Made by a program: the position numbers and the translations under genes. Source: an uncultured bacterium (GTDB taxonomy: Bacteria; Planctomycetota; UBA1135; GCA-002686595). From it: a stretch of 64,000 nt of DNA. The stretch covers positions 62,001 through 126,000 of the forward strand of contig CALBMX010000032.1 in assembly GCA_937896235.1 (NCBI GenBank), in the 5' to 3' direction. The notes beneath the pieces are model-generated. The model ran no database searches and was not told the origin of the DNA. It saw only the letters and a program-made list of their open reading frames with translations. This document shows, one piece after another, positions 35,884-44,056 of this stretch (within the stretch, counting starts at the first letter, position 1; each line of letters starts with the position of its first letter).

Positions 35884-37482
35884 CTATTCGATCTCTACTT
35901 TCGGCCTTGGTCCTGGTGGCCAAGGTTGCCCGAGGCCGCCAGGAACGGAATCTCCGCTGGCCTCTGCATAACCCAAGTTGGCGAGATCGTGGCTGAAGAG
36001 CTCGCGGACCTTTGTCCCTCGCTCTCCGCGCGGCGCGGGATTCGCATCTATATACGCATCGGTGACACGCTGTAGAGCTGCCTGAAAAGCTGCCCATTCG
36101 GGACTTGCGGCAATCGCCTTTCGGTCTCGAGAGCCCGAAGATTCTCCCGGATCTTGTGCTAAGTCAAACCGCTCGATCCGCTTGAGTTGCAGTCGGTGCT
36201 CTTCATCCAACCCCATCGTTCGAATGATTTTGGTGTCACGGGTTCGGTACGAGTCCATGAAGAGGTACTCATTTCGAAACAGGTCGTAATGCAAAAGGCT
36301 GCCCAGCTGACCGCGGTCTTCAAGGTCTTCACCGCGGACAGCTGGTAGTAGGCTGCGGCCCAAACTTGTTGCCGGCGCATCAACGCCGGCAAACTCGGCA
36401 ATGGTTGGCAGGATATCGGTAAGGCCCACCACAACATCCGATCTCCGGCCAGAGCCACCGGGTTGGATGATCAAGAGCGGTACTTGCAGCACCTCGGCAC
36501 TAAGGCTCTGCCGATGACCTCGATTTCCATGTTCGAAAAACTCATCCCCATGGTCGGCAGTGATCACGAGCAGAGCATTTTCCAAACGACCGGCCTTCTC
36601 AAGTGCGTCAACCATGCGGCCAATGTAAGTGTCAATGTACGCAATCTCGCCCTGATAGAGAGCGCGAAGATGCTCCAGATCGCGATCTGACACCTGGCGG
36701 GCCGGAGACTTGGAGTCGTCGAAGATCGCCTCGTTTTTATAGAAGTTCTGACCGGTCATTGAACCCGCATAGTCGGGGTCAAATTGGGTGTCAAACGGCG
36801 CCTTGGGGATGTAGTCGTAATGCGCGTCGAAGAGGTGGGCGAAGAGGAAGGCGTCTTGCTTGTCGTCGATGGACTCAATCGTCGCCTCGAGTGCCCGAAG
36901 GACATTCGGCGTCGTAATATCCTGGTGACCAAGGGTGTCACGCCCCGCTAAGATCGAGCGAACGAGGTCGTAGTTCTCTGCGGAGAGCGCCGCGCGGTAC
37001 TGGCGTTCGATGTCGCGGCCTCCAGTCATCGCATTGTCGTAGACATCAAAACCGCGGCTAAAGCCATAGTCGCCAGCTAGAAACCAGCCCGTCCACCAGC
37101 CGCCAGTAAACCAACCCGCATCGTGAAGAACCTCCGGCAAGGTCGCGTGTCCGGGATCCATAGCCAAGTCATCCCACTCAACTCCATGTAGGGCTGGAGG
37201 GGCGCCCGTAAACATGGTGGTATGGCTAGGGAGAGTCCAACTCGACGGGGCACTCGCCGAAGTGAAGACGGTGCCGCGCTCCGCAAGCGCACACATGTTC
37301 GGCGAGGCCTGCAAGTCCGTAAACGTCAAGAAATCTGCACGTACACTGTCGAGCGAGATCAGGAGAACCGTTCGCGCAGTTCCTCTGCCATCGTCTTCCG
37401 AAGGCGCGCAGGCGAGTAACCCGAGACAGATGCCTAGACCCGCTGCCCTATTCCAACTAGGGCTAAAGACGTGCTTCCTAAT
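35884..37482 (-). CDS. sulfatase-fold lipoprotein with apparent ATT start
   Basis: This alkaline-phosphatase-superfamily hydrolase shows the metal sites LLISLDSVRADF near residue 50 and ITADHGDEFFEHGNRGH in the C-terminal half. The usual formylglycine motif (C/S)xPxR is absent; its place reads PSSWTLPSHTTMFTG, as in sulfatase-like proteins that probably use Thr or Ser and may act on phosphate esters. Upstream of the first TTG in frame (37329) the frame stays open and encodes a lipoprotein signal (LGICLGLLAC) and the conserved LLISLDS strand, so that TTG cannot be the start. No ATG, GTG or TTG lies between the in-frame stop (37495-37497) and this region. An ATT at 37482, six bases after AAGGG, is the best candidate, giving 532 residues. 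It follows the cytochrome gene by eight bases. Confidence 0.8.
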   Translation of the reverse strand: MRKHVFSPSWNRAAGLGICLGLLACAPSEDDGRGTARTVLLISLDSVRADFLTFTDLQASPNMCALAERGTVFTSASAPSSWTLPSHTTMFTGAPPALHGVEWDDLAMDPGHATLPEVLHDAGWFTGGWWTGWFLAGDYGFSRGFDVYDNAMTGGRDIERQYRAALSAENYDLVRSILAGRDTLGHQDITTPNVLRALEATIESIDDKQDAFLFAHLFDAHYDYIPKAPFDTQFDPDYAGSMTGQNFYKNEAIFDDSKSPARQVSDRDLEHLRALYQGEIAYIDTYIGRMVDALEKAGRLENALLVITADHGDEFFEHGNRGHRQSLSAEVLQVPLLIIQPGGSGRRSDVVVGLTDILPTIAEFAGVDAPATSLGRSLLPAVRGEDLEDRGQLGSLLHYDLFRNEYLFMDSYRTRDTKIIRTMGLDEEHRLQLKRIERFDLAQDPGESSGSRDRKAIAASPEWAAFQAALQRVTDAYIDANPAPRGERGTKVRELFSHDLANLGYAEASGDSVPGGLGQPWPPGPRPKVEIE

Positions 37483-37490
37483 GGGGACCC

Positions 37491-38957
37491 TTACTCATTG
37501 TTGTGTTCGATGTTCGGCCATTTGCGCACGAAGTCAAAGTCTGGATCGTTCTCAGAGTCATGGCATTGCAAGCAGGTGTGTTCACCAGCTCGATCGATGT
37601 CAGCTACGTTCTCTGTAGTCGAATGTTTGGCGCCGGGACCATGGCAGCTTTCGCACCCGACCCCCGCAAATCCATTTAGGGTATCCCACCGTAGGCTATC
37701 GGAGTGTGTCCTCGACCCAAACCCGGAGTCGAACCCGAAACCCACCGAATGGCACTGGATGCAGTTTGGGTCTTGCGTCGCGGGTGCACCATCACGCAAG
37801 TCATCGGCAAGTGTCTCCATGGCGTGGGAGTGCAGGCTCTCTTGCCAGATCTCGGACGCGATTTGATGGCACTCCATACAAGCATCCGAACCGATGTAGC
37901 CACCGAGTGCTGCTTGCCCTTTGGAGTCGGCAACCGACTCACGGGCGGCGTAACTCTCAAGCATCATACGGTACATGCCGCGCATGGAGTCCAGGTTGGG
38001 ATCACCCGGCACATCCTCGCTCACCGTAGACAGATTGAACTCGAGGCCATTTTTACCGGAACTCAAACCAACAACGTAACGAAGGCGAGTCCCCAAGTCA
38101 GCCGTCGCTGCTGAGGCTGACGTATTTTGGAGCGCGTGGCTTGCTTCGTATTCGTCATTAACCCGCAGCACAACCGAGCCCTCTCCAAGGTGCGCTGCGA
38201 GGGCGGTGGCATCCTTATCACTACCCTCAAAGAGGGCGAGGCTGGTTGCAGCAGGGTCGTGAATCCCGGATGCTTCCAGTGCTTTGAGTGCATCCACTGG
38301 ATCGCTAGATTCCCAAAGAACAAAGTCGCCAGCTTCTTTGGTACCCGTGACGAGCTTTAGGCCGGGCGCAAGAAACGAGTAGACCTGAGGTCCTCCCATC
38401 GGGCTCTTGTATTGCGCACCATAAAAAGGCGCACGTGTATCGGGCGCGGTGGGGGACATGTTGAGGTTGGTCGCAATGATTTGAGCTTGGCCGATGAGGC
38501 CCTGCAGATTTTGCAGCTCAGCAGCCTGGGAGAGGTCGCTCTTTGAGAGTCCGACGACATCCATTCCCATCATGCTGTAGGAGAGCCAAAGCGTCTCTAG
38601 CTGAGCCCGAGCCCAGGAGGGAAAGGGCTCGGCATCGATCGACACGGCGCCACCGGCTGCGATGCGAATTGTGTTCCGGCCGTCAACCGGCGCAGCAATG
38701 CTCAGCATGGTTTGAAGACGATCAATTCCTCCGAGTTGACCGCCGGAGCATCCGCAGGGCTCGAGTCTCCCGCGTGGAGGACCGACAAGAAGTGCAGTCC
38801 ATTGCCCCTCGTCAGTTTGCGAGGCTCTGGAAGCAGTTGGCAATACCTGCTCAAGCTCGCCTTGCGGAGAGAGGGCAGAGCTAGCACCAAGGATTGCAAA
38901 CGGTGCAATCAGCACCGCCGCAAGTAGATATTTACTGGTCGAAGCCAAGGCCAACAT
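37491..38957 (-). CDS. UshA-like domain fused to tetraheme cytochrome c
   Basis: This 488-residue exported protein has an N-terminal signal or anchor (about 8-30). The N-terminal half begins with LEPCGCSGGQLGGIDR near residue 65, a pattern I associate with UshA-like (seleno)proteins, here with cysteine. The C-terminal quarter carries four heme sites: CMECH, CIQCH, CESCH and CLQCH at about residues 359, 400, 434 and 461, in the arrangement of cytochrome c554-like proteins (SDACMECHQIASEIWQES). A periplasmic electron-transfer role is likely; the function of the UshA-like part is unknown and its metal ligands are not obvious. It overlaps the DUF1573 gene by 26 bases and precedes the sulfatase-fold gene by eight. 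Confidence 0.82.
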   Translation of the reverse strand: MLALASTSKYLLAAVLIAPFAILGASSALSPQGELEQVLPTASRASQTDEGQWTALLVGPPRGRLEPCGCSGGQLGGIDRLQTMLSIAAPVDGRNTIRIAAGGAVSIDAEPFPSWARAQLETLWLSYSMMGMDVVGLSKSDLSQAAELQNLQGLIGQAQIIATNLNMSPTAPDTRAPFYGAQYKSPMGGPQVYSFLAPGLKLVTGTKEAGDFVLWESSDPVDALKALEASGIHDPAATSLALFEGSDKDATALAAHLGEGSVVLRVNDEYEASHALQNTSASAATADLGTRLRYVVGLSSGKNGLEFNLSTVSEDVPGDPNLDSMRGMYRMMLESYAARESVADSKGQAALGGYIGSDACMECHQIASEIWQESLHSHAMETLADDLRDGAPATQDPNCIQCHSVGFGFDSGFGSRTHSDSLRWDTLNGFAGVGCESCHGPGAKHSTTENVADIDRAGEHTCLQCHDSENDPDFDFVRKWPNIEHNNE

Positions 38958-40170
38958 AATCGAGTTTCATCTCTTTGTACTGGGGGTCATCAATCTCAAG
39001 GACGATGGTGCCGGTAAATGAAGGGGCGGAGAGCGTGTCGAGAGCGATCAAGCTCAGATCCCACTCTATGCTACCACCATTCTGATTTGGCCTGACTGGA
39101 GTGACATTGAACTCCAGCTCATCTGCATGGTCCCCAAGAATCTGGAAGCCCACGACCCTGAGGCTGTGGCCTTGCAAGTGAGTTTTAAGCTTTGCGATTG
39201 CGAGGCCAAGTCCATCGTCAGTCTTGACACCGACTCCTTTGGGGTTGGGGCGCAGGATCATTCGTCCTGGGCTAAAAGAGACATCCGGAGTGGTCGTTCC
39301 CGCCACAAGGACTTGCAGGGGCTCTCCTTCTGTACCGTCTTTTCGAATCGTGTTAATCCAAACGCTAAATGCTTGGCGGCCCAAGGGGACGGGGGGAGTA
39401 AAGCCCGCATCGAGAACCCACACGGGCTCCATAAATTGTCCCTGCCGAGTGAGGGTGGCAGTAGCGCCCTCGGGGAGTTCACGGATCTCTCCGAGGGTTA
39501 GGCCTGCTGTCCCCAGGGCCTTGATGGTGATGCGTCCAGTCGCACCTGCACCTTCGGGGACTTGTGGTAGGTTCACGCTCGCTGGAGCGAGCTGCCAGGG
39601 CATGTCAACGACAAGGTGGCATTCAAGGGTGAGGTAGGGCCTCTCGACGGAGTTTGTGGACACACGCACCATGAAGTGTTTGTCCGTATTCTTGACCTTG
39701 ACCTCACCTGTATCAACGCGCAGGGCAATCTCGGCAATCTCTCCTGGCTTCAAGATCAGGAGCTCGAGCGGTTTTTTGGCGAGGGGCGGGGTGCGGGTGC
39801 CGTCCGCTTCGACCTTCATGATGCGCGCTACCGTGCATCCGCAGCCGGGATCGACCTTCTGGATGGTGACATCCCGAGGGTCTGAGTTCTTTAGAACGAA
39901 GGTGTGCAGTGCGTACTGTCCATTTTCAACGACTTTGAAATCGAAGTAGCCAGGGCGCTCGGGATCCTCGTCGGGCTGAACCTGAACAACGAGGCCTCTA
40001 CCGCTAGAGTCCTCATCGGTGGCGGGGCTAGGAGCGACGCTGGAGGAGGCTATATCCCCACTTGAGCCGGAACAACTAGCGGCGAGGAGGAGGCTCAAAG
40101 CGCAAAGCGGCCTGAGAAATCTGAAAAACTTGGGCATAGAGAAGCCGAGGGGGGACAAATGTTTGGACAT
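38932..40170 (-). CDS. DUF1573 lipoprotein
   Basis: This 412-residue protein begins with a lipoprotein signal ending in LLAASC. The DUF1573 domain, an immunoglobulin-like sandwich, is centred on residues 80-185, with the typical NGQYALHTFVLKN.DP strand and the VDPGCGCTVARI cysteine motif near 110. The rest looks like further beta-sandwich domains (about 195-410). DUF1573 proteins are abundant in Planctomycetota and Bacteroidota and mostly uncharacterised. It heads a three-gene transcript with the cytochrome and sulfatase-fold genes. The ATG at 40170 is used; an internal ATG at 40137 would also leave a good signal peptide. Confidence 0.82.
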   Translation of the reverse strand: MSKHLSPLGFSMPKFFRFLRPLCALSLLLAASCSGSSGDIASSSVAPSPATDEDSSGRGLVVQVQPDEDPERPGYFDFKVVENGQYALHTFVLKNSDPRDVTIQKVDPGCGCTVARIMKVEADGTRTPPLAKKPLELLILKPGEIAEIALRVDTGEVKVKNTDKHFMVRVSTNSVERPYLTLECHLVVDMPWQLAPASVNLPQVPEGAGATGRITIKALGTAGLTLGEIRELPEGATATLTRQGQFMEPVWVLDAGFTPPVPLGRQAFSVWINTIRKDGTEGEPLQVLVAGTTTPDVSFSPGRMILRPNPKGVGVKTDDGLGLAIAKLKTHLQGHSLRVVGFQILGDHADELEFNVTPVRPNQNGGSIEWDLSLIALDTLSAPSFTGTIVLEIDDPQYKEMKLDYVGLGFDQ

Positions 40171-40303
40171 AATCCTAGTGTATATCTACGTTTAGGTCCA
40201 TAGCTGACGAAACGGGCTCAGATCAGAGCGCACAAACAACCGATGTAAGTCGTCCGTAGTAAAACACTAGTCACGAACACCGTCGGCGTAAACACGATCC
40301 TCC

Positions 40304-40840
40304 ATGCGCAAGAATCAAAAATTGGCCACTATGGCCGCAATCGTCCTCACTGTTAGTTTTGGTGCCTATAAGGCACTCAACACTTCAGACAACGCACAGG
40401 CTAGCACGCAAGTGACGCCCTCCACAGACTTGACTCGCGAAGAACGCGCGCAAAAGCAGCGCGATATGTACGGCGTGACCGAGGAAGCTCCAGAGAAGCT
40501 CAATAAGGTCGAGAACGGCCTTGAGGATCGCTGGGGTCACCTCGGTGAAGAAATCCTTACAACAGCTTCCGTAGACGCCAACGGCGAGATGGTCTACTTC
40601 GACAAGGAGCTCATCGCCGGAAAGAACAGCAAGGGTGAGACCATTTGGGCTCAAGGCGCTCACCGCATGTTCTTATTTCAAGGCGAGCTGGTTCGCGAGG
40701 TTAAGAACAAGCCGATTACCCTATCGATCACTGGCGGCAAAAAGCCTGGCGATGGCTTCTTCGCCAAAGCCCTTAGGCAGGGTGGAGAGATCGATCGCAG
40801 CAAAGCTCCTCAAGCGAAGAGCCCTGCTGGCCAAAAGTAA
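40304..40840 (+). CDS. unknown N-terminally anchored protein
   Basis: I do not recognise this 178-residue protein. A short basic start (MRKNQK) and a hydrophobic helix (about 8-26) suggest a membrane anchor or uncleaved signal. The rest is soluble, charged and rich in Lys and Glu, with a disordered end (SKAPQAKSPAGQK). No domain or motif is evident. It is divergent from the DUF1573 gene across a 133-base gap in which I see no convincing promoter, and precedes glyA with a long hairpin between. Confidence 0.65.
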   Translation: MRKNQKLATMAAIVLTVSFGAYKALNTSDNAQASTQVTPSTDLTREERAQKQRDMYGVTEEAPEKLNKVENGLEDRWGHLGEEILTTASVDANGEMVYFDKELIAGKNSKGETIWAQGAHRMFLFQGELVREVKNKPITLSITGGKKPGDGFFAKALRQGGEIDRSKAPQAKSPAGQK

Positions 40841-40890
40841 GTCCTAAGATTGGCAGCTGACTAGTGAAAACATGTCGGCACCATCTTTTA

Positions 40891-40930
40891 GAATGCCGGC
40901 GCGGAAGTTAAAACTTCCGCGCCGGCATTC
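40891..40930 (+). terminator. long perfect hairpin upstream of glyA
   Basis: A perfect 19-base inverted repeat (40891-40909 / 40912-40930) with a two-base gap forms a very stable, GC-rich hairpin 50 bases after the preceding stop and 41 before glyA. It lacks a T run on either strand. It may be a terminator or an mRNA structural element. Confidence 0.6.
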
Positions 40931-40971
40931 GTCCGTACTCCCAACTTCCGTTCTTCCCCCGCCTCTTTATC

Positions 40972-42228
40972 ATGGAATTCCAACGCACCGACGACGCAAT
41001 TTGGAGCGCAATCGACGCCGAGACCAATCGCCAGGAGGATCAACTTGAGTTGATCGCCTCGGAAAACAATGCCTCCGCCGAAGTCATCGCGGCGATGGGG
41101 ACCAGCCTTACGAACAAGTATGCTGAAGGCTATCCAAACCGCAGGTATTACGGCGGGTGTGAACACGTAGATGTTGTGGAGGACATCGCCCGAGGTCGTC
41201 TCAAGGAGCTGTTTGGTGCCGGGCACGCAAACGTTCAGCCGCACAGTGGGACGCAGGCGAATGTTGCCGCCCTCATGGCTATGCTCAAAGCCGGCGACTC
41301 CGTCCTTGCGATGGACTTGAATCACGGCGGGCACCTGTCGCATGGTCATCCGAAAAACTTCTCCGGGGAGTTTTATGACTTTCACAGCTACGGCGTGGAA
41401 GAGGAGTCCGGGCGCATCGACATGGATCGTGTTCGCGAGAAAGCTGTGAAGATTCGCCCTAAGATGATTCTTGCCGGCGCCTCTGCGTACTCACGCGCGA
41501 TTGACTTTGAGGCGTTCCGAAGCGTTGCGGACGAGGTCGGCGCACTGCTTCTCGTGGACATGGCGCACATTGCCGGACTGGTTGCGGGGGGTGTCCACCA
41601 GAGCCCGGTACCATTCGCCGATATCGTGACCATGACTACGCACAAGACCCTGCGGGGACCTCGCGGAGGTGCAATCGTCTGCAATGACGTGGAGTGGCTC
41701 AAGAAGCTCAACACCTCCGTGTTCCCAGGTGGACAAGGTGGACCGCTCATGCACGTGATTGCCGCCAAGGCAATCGCCTTTCGAGAAGCCATGACGGATG
41801 ACTTCAAAACCTATGCAAAGAACGTGGTTTCGAATGCCGGTATTCTCGCGGACACACTAGTTGGTCGTGGGATGCGCTTGGTCTCTGGGGGGACGGACAA
41901 CCATCTAATGTTAGTCGACGTGACTGCACAGGGCCTGACCGGGAATGTAGCCGAGGATCTGCTGCACTCGGTCGGATTGACCTGTAACAAGAACCTGATC
42001 CCCTACGACAAGCAGCCGCCAATGAAGGCCTCAGGTGTGCGTATTGGCACCGCAGCCATCACGACCCGAGGCCTTGATGGAAACGACATGCGCACACTTG
42101 GAAACTGGATTGCGGATATTCTTCACACTCCAGAGGACCAGGCACTTGCAAAGCGTATTCGTGTTGAGGCGGGCGAAATGGCCGCTAGCCACCCTTTGTA
42201 CAAAGGCAAGACGGCGGCCCCTCGCTAG
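40972..42228 (+). CDS. glyA: serine hydroxymethyltransferase
   Basis: This 418-residue pyridoxal-phosphate enzyme interconverts serine and glycine while loading one-carbon units on tetrahydrofolate. The family patterns are complete: QEDQLELIASENNAS, NKYAEGYPNRRYYGGCEHVD, the PHSGTQAN cofactor region, DMAHIAGLVAGG and the lysine motif TMTTHKTLRGPRGG, whose Lys binds the cofactor. Length is standard. The ATG has no clear ribosome site. The CobW GTPase gene starts five bases after the stop. Confidence 0.97.
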   Translation: MEFQRTDDAIWSAIDAETNRQEDQLELIASENNASAEVIAAMGTSLTNKYAEGYPNRRYYGGCEHVDVVEDIARGRLKELFGAGHANVQPHSGTQANVAALMAMLKAGDSVLAMDLNHGGHLSHGHPKNFSGEFYDFHSYGVEEESGRIDMDRVREKAVKIRPKMILAGASAYSRAIDFEAFRSVADEVGALLLVDMAHIAGLVAGGVHQSPVPFADIVTMTTHKTLRGPRGGAIVCNDVEWLKKLNTSVFPGGQGGPLMHVIAAKAIAFREAMTDDFKTYAKNVVSNAGILADTLVGRGMRLVSGGTDNHLMLVDVTAQGLTGNVAEDLLHSVGLTCNKNLIPYDKQPPMKASGVRIGTAAITTRGLDGNDMRTLGNWIADILHTPEDQALAKRIRVEAGEMAASHPLYKGKTAAPR

Positions 42229-42233
42229 ACCCT

Positions 42234-43193
42234 TTGGGCAAAAACGATACGCGCCTTCCAGTTACCCTGCTCGCGGGGTTTTTGGGCAGCGGTAAGACAA
42301 CTCTTCTCAATCGGATTTTGACGGACCCGGGTAGCCCCCGGTGCGCGGTGCTCGTCAACGAGTTCGGCGACGTCGGCATTGATGGCAAGCTTGTCGTCGC
42401 CGCCGAAGACGATTTGATCGAGCTACAAAATGGCTGTGTTTGCTGTACGGTCCGCGGGGATCTGCAGAGGTCACTCGGAGACCTCGTGCGTCGTCGCGGG
42501 CGTATCTTGGGCAGAGCTAAATTTGATCGTATTGTGATCGAGGCTTCGGGTTTGGCGTCGCCGGGTCCGATCGCCCAAACACTTGAAGTGGATGGCAATC
42601 TCGCTGATGCTTTGGTTCTCGATGGAATCGTAACGCTCGCCCACTCTGCAAAGATCGTTGAGCAGCTCCAGTCCTACCCGGAGGCGCGCGACCAAATCGG
42701 CTACGCAGACTTGGTTGTGCTGAATCACGCTGATCGCAGCGCTCCCCAGACGATGGAGGAAGCAGTCGCTGCGGTACTTGCGATCAATGCTCTCGCGCCA
42801 CTTCACCAGACGACACGGGCAGAAATTTCAACAGCAAACCTGTTTGGTATCGAACGGGTTGACCTTGCGGGAATCGAGGTGGGGAACCGGCAACACTCTC
42901 ACAGCGTTGACGTCACAACGATGGCGCTGCGCAGCGAGAGGCCGCTCGATTTGCACAAGCTGAAGATGTGGCTCCGTTTTTTGTCGACTAGGCAGGGGGC
43001 TGAAATCTTGCGACTTAAAGGCATTCTTCGTTGTGAGGATCAAGCGGCCCCCGTTGTGGTCCAGGCTGTCTATCAATGGCTTGAAATCGGACCGGGGACG
43101 GGAGAGCCACCGCTGGAATCCTGTCTCGTCCTGATCGGTAAGGGATTTGATCACGACGAGTTTGAACGCGGTTGGCAAGCCTGCCAAGTCTAA
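42234..43193 (+). CDS. CobW/COG0523 metal-chaperone-type GTPase
   Basis: This 319-residue G3E GTPase has a P-loop (LAGFLGSGKTTLLNRI), the metal-binding CxCC motif in NGCVCCTVRGDL near residue 66, NHAD as the base-recognition motif and the C-terminal CobW domain, with a His-rich spot (RQHSHSVD) before it. Members deliver zinc, cobalt, iron or nickel to target proteins; the metal here is not clear. The start is TTG at 42234, five bases after glyA; no ATG is in range. Whether it serves SHMT or simply shares the transcript is unknown. A bidirectional terminator follows. Confidence 0.88.
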   Translation: MGKNDTRLPVTLLAGFLGSGKTTLLNRILTDPGSPRCAVLVNEFGDVGIDGKLVVAAEDDLIELQNGCVCCTVRGDLQRSLGDLVRRRGRILGRAKFDRIVIEASGLASPGPIAQTLEVDGNLADALVLDGIVTLAHSAKIVEQLQSYPEARDQIGYADLVVLNHADRSAPQTMEEAVAAVLAINALAPLHQTTRAEISTANLFGIERVDLAGIEVGNRQHSHSVDVTTMALRSERPLDLHKLKMWLRFLSTRQGAEILRLKGILRCEDQAAPVVVQAVYQWLEIGPGTGEPPLESCLVLIGKGFDHDEFERGWQACQV

Positions 43194-43213
43194 AAGCAAT
43201 GGGATGCTAACTC

Positions 43214-43265
43214 AAAATCAAGCGGGCGCACTGACCAGGGAAGGTCAGTGCGCCCGCTTGATTTT
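43214..43265. terminator. bidirectional terminator, 23-base stem
   Basis: A perfect 23-base inverted repeat (43214-43236 / 43243-43265) with a six-base loop, bounded by AAAA on the left and TTTT on the right, lies between the converging CobW and barrel-protein genes. It fits rho-independent termination on both strands. Confidence 0.92.
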
Positions 43266-43282
43266 AGGGATGACGCCGTTGT

Positions 43283-44035
43283 CTAGAAGTAGAACGTCGC
43301 GCCCATAAACAGGATGAGGCCTTCCGGCTCCGTAACGACATCCGCAGTCGCACCGCCGAGGTTCGGGAACGTCAAAGTGACCTCGCTTGCCTTGTCTGTC
43401 CACTCGTAGAAGCCACCCATGTCGATGCTCATGTTGTCGTTCCATAGAAACGAGGTGCCTGCAACGAGGGCGATGGTGGTGTAACTACCGGCAACAATGT
43501 CGACATTCTCAGCGGGGAATGGAGCTGGGTAGTTGACCGCTACGGAGCCGAAGTCAATCTGGTCGATGTACGAGTAGTCCACACCTATGAAGGGTTTCCA
43601 GCGGCTGTCTTTTCCGTAAGGCTCAAAGAAGTAGCGACTGGTTCCAATCCAGTGGACAGTATCGAAAGGATCGGCAACCAAGTCTGCAGTAAGGGGCGAA
43701 GCGGTGTCGGGTTCAAAGGAGCGCAGCTCGACGATTCCGCCAAGAGCGAAATGGTCGGTCAGGAAGTATTGGCCTTTGAGGGCGCCACCATAACGGGGTG
43801 TCAAGTCGACATTGTCGGTGCCTGTGTCACCCGTTAGGACCCCCGTTTGCCCGGCGGCGGACATCTCTGCGGAGTAGAACGCCCATCCGGATGAGACACC
43901 GATGGTAGAAGTGCCTTCGCCGATCTGGGACCAGGCCGAGTGTTGAAGTGCAGGGGCTTGGCAGGCGCCAAGAGAGAGGAGTGCGGTCATACAGCCGAGG
44001 GCTACACCGCTGGATTTGATTTGCTTAGTTTGCAT
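43283..44035 (-). CDS. outer-membrane beta-barrel-like lipoprotein
   Basis: This 250-residue protein starts with a signal ending in LGAC, a fair lipobox. The mature part alternates hydrophobic and polar residues as in small outer-membrane barrels (YGGALKGQYFLTDHFALGGIVEL, later SIDMGGFYEW) and ends in phenylalanine (LFMGATFYF), the C-terminal signature for barrel insertion. It resembles the OmpW/OmpA-like eight-strand barrels, although a lipidated barrel is unusual, so the cysteine may simply lie near an ordinary cleavage site. A good ribosome site (AAGGA) precedes the ATG. It lies 21 bases downstream of the VolA-like lipase gene. Confidence 0.75.
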   Translation of the reverse strand: MQTKQIKSSGVALGCMTALLSLGACQAPALQHSAWSQIGEGTSTIGVSSGWAFYSAEMSAAGQTGVLTGDTGTDNVDLTPRYGGALKGQYFLTDHFALGGIVELRSFEPDTASPLTADLVADPFDTVHWIGTSRYFFEPYGKDSRWKPFIGVDYSYIDQIDFGSVAVNYPAPFPAENVDIVAGSYTTIALVAGTSFLWNDNMSIDMGGFYEWTDKASEVTLTFPNLGGATADVVTEPEGLILFMGATFYF

Positions 44036-44056
44036 TGGTATTCCTTGGTGTAGTCC

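Noticed and set aside
36756-36941. Small frame inside the sulfatase-fold gene
   Set aside because: Shadow of the real gene in another frame, no independent support.
40175-40270. Seven-base inverted pair CTAGTGT/ACACTAG in the gap between divergent genes
   Set aside because: Short and about 80 bases apart; easily explained by chance.
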